A stretch of 19,715 nucleotides of DNA, taken from NCBI GenBank assembly GCA_017958705.1, contig JAGDCE010000029.1, positions 1-19,715 of the forward strand. Reading direction: 5' to 3'. Of this stretch, positions 13,903 to 19,715 are shown piece after piece (the stretch's first letter is position 1; each line of letters opens with the position of its first letter). Made by a program: the position numbers and the translations under genes. A model generated the notes under the pieces. That model saw only the letters and a program-made list of their open reading frames with translations, did not search any database and was not told the origin of the DNA. The stretch is from Clostridia bacterium (GTDB taxonomy: Bacteria; Bacillota; Clostridia; Oscillospirales; CAG-272).

Positions 13903-15983
13903 TACTTGTTCTCCTTCCTTTGCTTTTGCATCTCTGATAATCTTCTCAGTATATATCTGACGCCCTCGGCTCCGTTAGTGTTGTAGGAGTAAAGGTGCGA
14001 GAGCTTCAGTTCGTTTATTTTGTCGTGATACTCGGCGCTGTGCGCTATCAGATCGTCCGCGGCTGACTTCACGCCGTCTTCAAGCTCCGACTTTTCAAGC
14101 GCGTGACCGATCTGCGGACGCAGATAGATCTCGGCCGGCGTCTCTCCGATCTCCTGCCAGTCGGGGTTTTCGACCTTCATCTTCGTGTTCACGAAGAGCA
14201 CCGGCTTTTTGGTCGCGAACGCGAATTCGTACGCGATGCCGGACCAGTCCGTTATGAGCAGATCGGACGAATATATCGACTTGTTGACAGTGAAATCGAG
14301 TTCGAAGCTGAGCTTTTCCTCCGGCACGTCCTTATACTTCTCGACGAGCGAATTAAGCTTTTCTTTATAACGCTTGCTGTATTCGGGATGCGGTCTTACC
14401 GTCACGTGATACTCGTCGCAGATCAGGCGAGAGATCAACGTGTCCACGCAGCTGTCGAGCAGGTTGTCCTCCTGCCACGACGGCGCGATCAGTATCTCTT
14501 TTCTGCCGCTGCTCTGCTGAGGCTTCGACTCGTACGCCGCCTCGAGCTTTTCCGCAAGCGGATAACCGAATTTCACGATCGTCTTTTCCGGCAGACCGTA
14601 ACGTTTTTCCGTCGCCCTGACCTCGCGCTCCACGTGCGGTCCGGTCGCGAATATCGTGTCGAAATTATCGAGCGAGCCTTTGCGGAAGCCCATGTGCACG
14701 CTCATCATGTCGTGAGGCACGAAGATATATTCCGTGTCGCGGCGGACGAGCGAGCGTTTTATATAATAGTTCTGCAGATCCGGCGTCGTCATTATCACCA
14801 TATCCGCGTCCATCCTCATCATCACGGTGATGAGTTTTTTGATGCTCACGTAATACGGTTTGATCCTGGGTTCGGTCTCGGCTTTTTTGAAGATCGCGTC
14901 GTCGGGATCGTTCGTGATATAGTGCACCACGAGGTTCGAGCCGGACAGCAGTCCGTCGATCAGCGCCTCATAATACTTATAGAAGCCGCTGCGCTCGCTC
15001 CAGATGACGACGTGCTTGTTTACGATCTTGAAAAAGCGCTTGCAGTCGGCTTTTTCGCGTTTGCGGTGTTCTCTGTAATCGGCGTCCTTTTTGCTCTCCG
15101 CCCCGACGGCTTCGATCTTGCGCAGCTCATCCCTGCTTTTTTCAAGCTGTTCGTAGTCGACGTGCTTTTTCGGGTTGATCGCCGCGTTGAGCAGCAGCTG
15201 CTGTATCACCGCGAATATGTTGCCGGCGACCCAGTACAGCGCGACGCCGGTATAAACGAAGAAGCCGAGGTACAGCGACAGTCCGACGGACAGCGCCGTC
15301 ATGCCGTATTTGTTCAGTTTGCTCTGCTCCATCTGCAGTACGTTCGCTTTGTTCTGAACGTAGCAAAGCAGATAAGCCGACGCCGCGGCGATGAACGGTA
15401 CGAGCGTGTACCAGCCCCAGACCTGAGACGCGACGTTGTCGAGCCTTATGCCGATAAAATCGAGATCGAACGTCTTGATGAGGTTCATCGCCTCGATCAC
15501 CTCGACTCTGTCCGATATCGTCATCGGGATCGTCCCGTCCTGAACGGCGCGGATTATCGCGAGCTGATCCGCCCTGTGATCCAGGTTCATATTATTGAAG
15601 CCCGCAAACAGTTTTAAAACGTCGTCGCTTATGTGGAATATATGGGTAAGCGGTTCTTTTATGATATACAGCACCGCGAACAGCAGGATTATCTGCAGCG
15701 CGAGCGGTATGATATTTATCAGCGGGTTGTATTTTTCGCGCTTGTGGAGTTTGTTTTCCTCTTCAAGTATGCGGTCCTTGTCGCCGTAGTACCTGACCTT
15801 CAGGAAGTTTATCTCCGGCTGCATCCTGACCATCTTTATCGAATTCTTGTGGACCCAGACGGAGAGCGGCAGAAGCAGCAGTTTCGTTACGAGCGTGAAC
15901 AGGATTATCGCGAATCCGTAGTTGTTTACGAGCTCCCAGCACCATTTCATCAGATACCCGAACGGGTAGCAAATATAATCCAT
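13902..15983 (-). CDS. YidC/Oxa1 insertase domain fused to a TagB/TagF-type glycerophosphotransferase domain
   Basis: A 693-residue two-part protein. Residues 1-275 are a complete clostridial-type YidC domain: NYGFAIILFT entry to TM1 with Lys34 at the hydrophilic-groove position, a charged cytoplasmic hairpin (~43-88), TM2 (89-108), an outside segment (109-187), TM3 (188-208), and the final VALYWVAGNIFAVIQQLLLN-like signature (247-266). A charged linker (~270-315) leads to a glycerophosphotransferase domain (~320-685): PHDMMSVHMG (His424), PSWQ, VRPHP (His532) and ITDWSG (Asp579, Ser581), as in CDP-glycerol:polyglycerophosphate transferases. The usual WHG of TagF is replaced by PHD. The topology puts the transferase in the cytosol. 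Start follows the upstream stop by 10 nt, with GAGG 6-7 nt before it. Probable role: glycopolymer phosphate transfer tethered to the membrane; activity of either half is unproven. Confidence 0.88.
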   Translation of the reverse strand: MDYICYPFGYLMKWCWELVNNYGFAIILFTLVTKLLLLPLSVWVHKNSIKMVRMQPEINFLKVRYYGDKDRILEEENKLHKREKYNPLINIIPLALQIILLFAVLYIIKEPLTHIFHISDDVLKLFAGFNNMNLDHRADQLAIIRAVQDGTIPMTISDRVEVIEAMNLIKTFDLDFIGIRLDNVASQVWGWYTLVPFIAAASAYLLCYVQNKANVLQMEQSKLNKYGMTALSVGLSLYLGFFVYTGVALYWVAGNIFAVIQQLLLNAAINPKKHVDYEQLEKSRDELRKIEAVGAESKKDADYREHRKREKADCKRFFKIVNKHVVIWSERSGFYKYYEALIDGLLSGSNLVVHYITNDPDDAIFKKAETEPRIKPYYVSIKKLITVMMRMDADMVIMTTPDLQNYYIKRSLVRRDTEYIFVPHDMMSVHMGFRKGSLDNFDTIFATGPHVEREVRATEKRYGLPEKTIVKFGYPLAEKLEAAYESKPQQSSGRKEILIAPSWQEDNLLDSCVDTLISRLICDEYHVTVRPHPEYSKRYKEKLNSLVEKYKDVPEEKLSFELDFTVNKSIYSSDLLITDWSGIAYEFAFATKKPVLFVNTKMKVENPDWQEIGETPAEIYLRPQIGHALEKSELEDGVKSAADDLIAHSAEYHDKINELKLSHLYSYNTNGAEGVRYILRRLSEMQKQRKENK

Positions 15984-15993
15984 TATCCGCCTC

Positions 15994-17970
15994 TTATCTG
16001 TAGAACGATCCGGGGAGTTTCGTGCGGGAATCGATGCTCCAGTTCTTGAAGTCGGTGCCCGTGCCCGTGACCTTGAACGTTACTATTTCGTTGTATTTGT
16101 TTCCGGAAAGCTGGAATTTGTGATATCTGACCGTGTTCTCGCCCTCCGGCACCTCGAAATACGAGCGTCCGTAGTCGTGACCGGTGCTTATGCCCGCGGA
16201 TTTTACGAGCGTCGGGATCAGGTTAGCCTGGCTGACCTGAGCGTTAGAATACTTCAGCTCTCCTCTGTCGCCCGCGGCTTTGACGAACAGCGCCGTGAGC
16301 CTCGGCTCGCCCGGCACCGCCTCATCGTCTCTGGCTCTCGGATGGTCGCCGGTGATGACTATAGTCGCATCGTCGTATACGTCGAGCTGTTTCATCTGGT
16401 CAAGATAATAGTTTATCATCTTGAAGCAGCCTTTTAGCTGTTCCTTGGAGTTTGCGTCCTTGGTGCGCTTGGCGTTGCTGTCCATGTTGTACGGCGAATG
16501 ACAGCCGTTGAGATGGATGAATATATAGGAGTTCCCGTCGACGTCGAAGCTGAGTCCGTTTTCAAGGATCTGTCCGCAGACCGCCGGGTCGTCTATCTCG
16601 TAAAGCGGCGCGGTGCCGTTGAGCTTGACTATGCCGTTGAACGACGCCGTCGAGATGTTGATGTCCTCTTTCAAAAACGTCGGCAGGTATCTGTAAGCGG
16701 ACAGCGAAATGAGGTTGTCCACGAGCGCCTTCGTGCTCGAGATCTTGTATCCGCTCGAGATAGAGATGTTGTCGGCGACGCCTACGAGCGGCGTGCCCTC
16801 TCTGTAGCAGTAATAGCTCTGGGTATAAATCTTTATCTGATATCCGTTGGCGCGAAGATCGTGAAGGAAGTTCGAACCCTGATAGGCGTTATGGAAGTAT
16901 TCCGACGAGGTCTGCGCCGTCCAGTCTATGTCGACTCCGGTGATCATCGTCGTGACGCCGGGATACGTGCGGGAATAAAGCGATACGTTGTCTCCGAAAT
17001 ATGTGAAACCGTCAAGTCCGTCGAAGAAATCCGGATCGGACTTCACGAGGCTCTGATAATAGCTGACGTCGAATCTGTCTATAAGGAATACTACGATATT
17101 CTTGCCGGTCGAGACCTGATCGAGTCCCTGCTTCGTCAGATACGCTTTTGACGGATCCGTCTTGCCGGGATCTTCCGTCACCGGCGCCGTGGTGACCGGC
17201 GCAGTGGTCTCGGGCTCGGTCGTCACCGGTTCCGTCGTCTCCGGCTCCGTGGTTACCGGCTCGGTCGTCTCCGGTTCTGTCGTAACGGGCTCGGTGGTCT
17301 CCGGTTCCGTCGTGTCCGGCGAGTCAGTCGTGCCGGGCGTCTCAAGCCCGGAGATCGTCTCCGGCTCCGTCGTTTCGGCAGTGACGTTGTCGATGTCGGA
17401 TTCCGTGTCCGTTATTTCGGGATTACCGGTAGCCGGATCGCGGGTGATATCGCCGATATTTGTGACGCATCCCGTGATCTGCATGACGAGCAGCATGATC
17501 ATCGCGATTATGAATATGCGTTTGAATATGCTCTTCCTTTGCATAATGAAAGCTCCTGCAACGATAATTATGCCTGCGGCTATCCAGAGTATCGCGTCGA
17601 AAACGGCGAATCCTACGTTGAGCTTACTGCTCGTGTCGCCGCCGAGCGATCCGCTGCCGTTGAGCAGCAGCGCCTGGACGTAGCCCATGACGGATATCCA
17701 CGCCGACACGCCGAATACGGCGTTTGAGCCGGGTTCCGGCAGAAACATGATCAGGATCCCTATTGCGAGCGATACGGCCAGCGCGATGAGCAGTATATAC
17801 AGGCCGAAATCGCCGACGGCGAACTTGAATTCGTCTCTGTTCCCGGCGAACATCTCGAGGATACCGAAGAAGAAAAACATGAATGACGGCGTCACCGCGC
17901 CGAGTAAAGCGAACGGCAGACGCTGTTTGAAAGTCTGTTTATTGAATATTTTTTTGAGTGTTTCGTTCAT
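15994..17970 (-). CDS. Membrane-anchored sulfatase/phosphoglycerol-transferase-like (LtaS-type) protein
   Basis: A 658-residue membrane protein and first gene of its operon. Five predicted helices (~18-40, 55-77, 83-103, 119-143, 149-167) with a basic N-terminus and QRKSIFKR inside place the C-terminal domain outside. A Thr/Glu/Pro linker (~195-270) contains four TTEPETTEPV-type decamers. Residues ~288-600 are an alkaline-phosphatase-superfamily domain: NIVVFLIDRFD (Asp298), YPGVTTMITG (Thr340/341, nucleophile candidates), HLNGCH (His487/His491) and ITGDHP (Asp542, His543). The spacing resembles LtaS (Glu, Thr, His, Asp-His). Likely transfers or hydrolyses phosphoester or sulfate groups on a surface polymer. 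The ITGC168 at the end of TM5 looks like a lipobox but is internal. Start has only a weak AGGT ribosome site. Confidence 0.85.
   Translation of the reverse strand: MNETLKKIFNKQTFKQRLPFALLGAVTPSFMFFFFGILEMFAGNRDEFKFAVGDFGLYILLIALAVSLAIGILIMFLPEPGSNAVFGVSAWISVMGYVQALLLNGSGSLGGDTSSKLNVGFAVFDAILWIAAGIIIVAGAFIMQRKSIFKRIFIIAMIMLLVMQITGCVTNIGDITRDPATGNPEITDTESDIDNVTAETTEPETISGLETPGTTDSPDTTEPETTEPVTTEPETTEPVTTEPETTEPVTTEPETTAPVTTAPVTEDPGKTDPSKAYLTKQGLDQVSTGKNIVVFLIDRFDVSYYQSLVKSDPDFFDGLDGFTYFGDNVSLYSRTYPGVTTMITGVDIDWTAQTSSEYFHNAYQGSNFLHDLRANGYQIKIYTQSYYCYREGTPLVGVADNISISSGYKISSTKALVDNLISLSAYRYLPTFLKEDINISTASFNGIVKLNGTAPLYEIDDPAVCGQILENGLSFDVDGNSYIFIHLNGCHSPYNMDSNAKRTKDANSKEQLKGCFKMINYYLDQMKQLDVYDDATIVITGDHPRARDDEAVPGEPRLTALFVKAAGDRGELKYSNAQVSQANLIPTLVKSAGISTGHDYGRSYFEVPEGENTVRYHKFQLSGNKYNEIVTFKVTGTGTDFKNWSIDSRTKLPGSFYR
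17194..17313 (-). repeat. 30-bp in-frame tandem repeats in the LtaS-like protein linker
   Basis: Four 30-bp units encode decapeptides TTEPETTEPV (three) and TTEPETTAPV (one), residues 220-259, connecting the membrane part to the extracellular catalytic domain. Such DNA can gain or lose units in frame. Confidence 0.85.
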
Positions 17971-18117
17971 TTTATACCTGATGTGCCGTAGTTATGCCGC
18001 CGTAAAGCGGCTCTGATGAATAAGTCGCAGTGAAGCGCGCAAGCGTCACTTTATTCCGTGATTTTGCGCCGATCCTCACTTTTACGCGCGAAAAAAACGC
18101 CCGCGCCATAATTGCGC
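17971..18117 (-). promoter_or_regulatory. Long structured leader of the LtaS-like/YidC-fusion operon
   Basis: About 146 nt separate the predicted transcription start from the first start codon. The leader contains a T7 run after a GC-rich segment (~18090-18096), a hairpin AGTGACGC...GCTTCACT (~18030-18051), and GCCGC-TTTAC-GGCGGC just before the weak ribosome site. These could regulate the operon by attenuation or by hiding the start, but no known riboswitch fold was recognised. Confidence 0.35.
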
Positions 18118-18123
18118 TTTGTA

Positions 18124-18152
18124 ATTATACTACATAATTTGGTATAAGTCAA
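18124..18152 (-). promoter_or_regulatory. Sigma-A promoter of the LtaS-like/YidC-fusion operon
   Basis: Minus strand: -35 TTGACT (18147-18152), 17-bp spacer, consensus -10 TATAAT (18124-18129). It is the only strong promoter upstream of the three-gene operon, which then runs to the terminator at 13577-13613. Confidence 0.85.
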
Positions 18153-18193
18153 GTCTTTTCGGTATATTTTTCGCAACCGTGTTTTTACGGCGC

Positions 18194-18225
18194 AAAAAAG
18201 CGCCGCCGCCGGAATAATGCGGCGC
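18194..18225 (-). terminator. Terminator-like hairpin upstream of the symporter gene
   Basis: On the minus strand GCGCCGC (18219-18225) pairs with GCGGCGC (18200-18206), followed directly by TTTTTT (18194-18199), a textbook intrinsic terminator. No minus-strand gene ends here, so it may stop antisense transcription from the symporter gene before it enters the operon promoter. On the plus strand the same stem would sit about 20 nt before the symporter start and has no T-tract. Confidence 0.55.
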
Positions 18226-18245
18226 CGCGCTTCATAGTGTTTACC

Positions 18246-19493
18246 ATGAATACAGCCGAATTAATAGATACGTACGCGGCGTCGCCGGTACTGCTCACTT
18301 TCCTGACGGTATGCGGGACGTATTTTGCCGTGCGGTGCAGACCGTTCTCATTGAAAAAAGCGGGGCTTGGCGGCTCTGCAAAGACCGGCGACGGCATCTC
18401 CGCCGCGTCGTCGTTATCAGTCGCGCTCGCGGGGACGCTCGGCGTCGGAAACATAACCGGAGTCGCAGCGGCGATCTCGCTCGGCGGCGCCGGGGCGGTG
18501 TTCTGGATGATGGTCTCGGCTCTGCTCGGCGCGCCGCTGAAATACTGCGAAGCGTACCTGTCCGTAAAGCACAGAAGACGCGGCGGGATCGGCGGATCGC
18601 CTTATTACACGGCGGATATATGCGGCAGGCGCGCGGGCGTGCTCGTCGCGGTCCTGTGCCTTCTGACCTCGTTTTTCTCCGGTCCGTTCATACAGTGCAG
18701 CGCCGCGTCGTCGGCGCTTTACGTGAGCTTAGGCGTGCCGAAGCCCGTCACCGGCGTTGTGTTCGCCGTAATCTGTCTTCTCGTCGTCCGCGGCGGGATG
18801 AGACGCGTTTCTGATCTGCTGTCGGCGGCGATGCCGGTCTTCTGCGCCGTTTTTGCCGCGATCTCGGTCATAGCGATCTCGATGAGGATAAACGAAGTCC
18901 CCGCCGTGATCTGCCGCATTTTTACCGGCGCGTTCGGGCTGCGGCAGGCGGCGGGCGGGTTTTCCGGCGCGCTGATCGCCTCCGCCGTGCGGTCCGGGCT
19001 GTCGAAAGGCGTCTTCTCTCACGAGGCGGGATGCGGTACCTCGTCTTTCTCTCACGCCGCCTCGTCGGTCTCCGACCCGCGCGCTCAGGGGATAATCGGC
19101 GTCGTCGAGGTGTTCGCGGACACCGTGTTTTTCGGCGGCCTTACGGCGCTGACGGTGCTTCTTGCGCCGGGAGCGGACGCGGCTGAGGGCACGGCGTCGG
19201 CGATATACGCCTACGGCTGTTTTTTCGGGCCCGCGGCGGGATACATACTGACAACTCTGACGGTCTTCTTCGCGTTCGCGTCCGTGCTTTGCTGGGCGTA
19301 TTACGGCACGTGCGCCGCGGGATTCATCGATCCGAAGCTGACTTCATGCTACCGCACCGCATATTGCGTTTCCGTCGCCGCCGGCGCCGTCATCGCGCCG
19401 TCTCTGATCTGGACTTTATCCGATCTGACGTGCACGGCGATGCTCGCCGTCAACTGCACGGTCATGATGATCGCACGCAAGACCGTAAAATAA
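18246..19493 (+). CDS. AGCS-family alanine/glycine (amino acid):cation symporter
   Basis: A 415-residue polytopic membrane transporter that imports small neutral amino acids with Na+ or H+. Family blocks are clear: SLSVALAGTLGVGNITG (~56-72), GGAGAVFWMMVSALLGAPLKYCEA (~80-103), and SGLSKGVFSHEAGCG followed by VSDPRAQGIIGVVEVFADT (~255-300). It is shorter than many members (about 450-490 residues), mainly at the N-terminus. No Shine-Dalgarno sequence is visible before the ATG at 18246 or the in-frame GTG at 18237, and a GC-rich hairpin precedes both, so expression may be low or structure-controlled. No convincing plus-strand promoter was identified. Followed by a terminator at 19533-19588. Confidence 0.9.
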   Translation: MNTAELIDTYAASPVLLTFLTVCGTYFAVRCRPFSLKKAGLGGSAKTGDGISAASSLSVALAGTLGVGNITGVAAAISLGGAGAVFWMMVSALLGAPLKYCEAYLSVKHRRRGGIGGSPYYTADICGRRAGVLVAVLCLLTSFFSGPFIQCSAASSALYVSLGVPKPVTGVVFAVICLLVVRGGMRRVSDLLSAAMPVFCAVFAAISVIAISMRINEVPAVICRIFTGAFGLRQAAGGFSGALIASAVRSGLSKGVFSHEAGCGTSSFSHAASSVSDPRAQGIIGVVEVFADTVFFGGLTALTVLLAPGADAAEGTASAIYAYGCFFGPAAGYILTTLTVFFAFASVLCWAYYGTCAAGFIDPKLTSCYRTAYCVSVAAGAVIAPSLIWTLSDLTCTAMLAVNCTVMMIARKTVK

Positions 19494-19532
19494 AAAAGCG
19501 GCGAAAGGGAGAGGCAACATAAAGAAGAAACA

Positions 19533-19588
19533 AGCCCACTTTGACATCTTTCGAATAGAGAAAGTGTCATAGTGGGTTATTTTCTTTC
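19533..19588 (+). terminator. Long-stem terminator of the symporter gene
   Basis: A hairpin of about 18 bp (19533-19552 with 19560-19578), with one T-T mismatch and one bulged T, has a 7-nt loop and is followed by TTATTTTCTTTC. It begins 39 nt after the stop codon. The near-symmetrical arms (CCCACT...AGTGGG, TGACA...TGTCA, CTTTC...GAAAG) are longer than usual for a simple terminator and may be a repeated genomic element. Confidence 0.8.
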
Positions 19589-19631
19589 AGCTTGTTCTAA
19601 CCGCTCTGATATTAAGAATGATTTTGAAAAC

Positions 19632-19713
19632 AGCTAAATTGCTCGCAGTCGCTCGCAGCTAAATTATCTCACTGCGTTCGATAGCTAAATTGTCCCATAG
19701 GGACAGCTAAATT
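19632..19713. repeat. Short-period array with AGCTAAATT word and palindromic spacers
   Basis: AGCTAAATT occurs at 19632-19640, 19657-19665, 19683-19691 and 19705-19713, spaced 25, 26 and 22 bp apart. Spacers include the perfect hairpin GTCCC-ATA-GGGAC and the imperfect ATC...GAT arm pair. The array reaches the window edge and may continue. The architecture matches the ATGAAG array at 9624-9690. Confidence 0.7.
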
Positions 19714-19715
19714 AA

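Noticed and set aside
14103..15617. A 504-codon plus-strand reading frame
   Set aside because: It is antisense to the YidC-transferase fusion, whose domains are clear; the frame has shadow-type composition and no family match.
13902..15983. Assembly chimera as the explanation for the YidC-transferase fusion
   Set aside because: The frame is continuous with a plausible charged linker, codon style is uniform, and both ends fit tightly into an operon; an error cannot be fully excluded without reads.
17971..18117. A known riboswitch in the operon leader
   Set aside because: Hairpins are present but I could not match conserved cores of common classes such as TPP, glycine, SAM, cobalamin or c-di-GMP.
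19632..19713. AGCTAAATT units as a CRISPR array
   Set aside because: The words are only 9 bp and the spacers of 13-17 bp are palindromic, unlike CRISPR repeats and protospacer-derived spacers.

Overview
The window looks like chromosomal DNA from a Gram-positive, probably anaerobic gut-type bacterium of the class Clostridia (Oscillospiraceae-like). Supporting signs are a type I dockerin on a secreted protein, a clostridial-style YidC domain, a glycerophosphotransferase and an LtaS-like membrane phosphatase/sulfatase enzyme, a Thr/Pro/Glu-rich lipoprotein, GGAGG ribosome sites, and sigma-A promoters that all have 17-bp spacers. The taxonomic call is inference. No phage, transposase, CRISPR array, rRNA or tRNA gene was recognised.

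Layout: positions 1-300 are non-coding, G-rich and full of hairpins, including a repeated palindromic element whose stem shows a compensatory base change. On the minus strand follow malQ (4-alpha-glucanotransferase), a secreted CAP-Big_2-dockerin protein, a Gfo/Idh/MocA oxidoreductase, an NAD(P)-dependent malic enzyme and class II fumarase. Fumarase and malic enzyme (20 nt apart), perhaps with the oxidoreductase, form an operon from a strong promoter near 7440; they interconvert fumarate, malate and pyruvate. Divergent from fumarase is a plus-strand lipoprotein with a repetitive linker and an endonuclease/exonuclease/phosphatase domain. After a short-period repeat array comes minus-strand nicotinate phosphoribosyltransferase, then divergent plus-strand genes for a geranylgeranyl-reductase-like flavoprotein and a PlsC-type acyltransferase carrying a zinc ribbon; these two may act on lipids.

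The most unusual part is the minus-strand operon 17970-13648, ending at a strong terminator shared with the acyltransferase gene. It encodes (1) a five-helix membrane protein with an extracellular LtaS/sulfatase-like domain, (2) a 693-residue fusion of a complete YidC/Oxa1 insertase domain to a cytoplasmic TagB/TagF-type glycerophosphotransferase domain, and (3) an 84-residue membrane protein with a repeated acidic tail whose start codon overlaps the fusion's stop. The predicted topology puts a polymer-phosphate transferase inside and a phosphoglycerol-transferase-like enzyme outside, joined genetically to a membrane insertase. I infer a cell-surface glycopolymer system; substrates are unknown.

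The window ends with an AGCS-family amino-acid/cation symporter on the plus strand, a strong terminator, and a second short-period repeat array (word AGCTAAATT) that runs to the edge.
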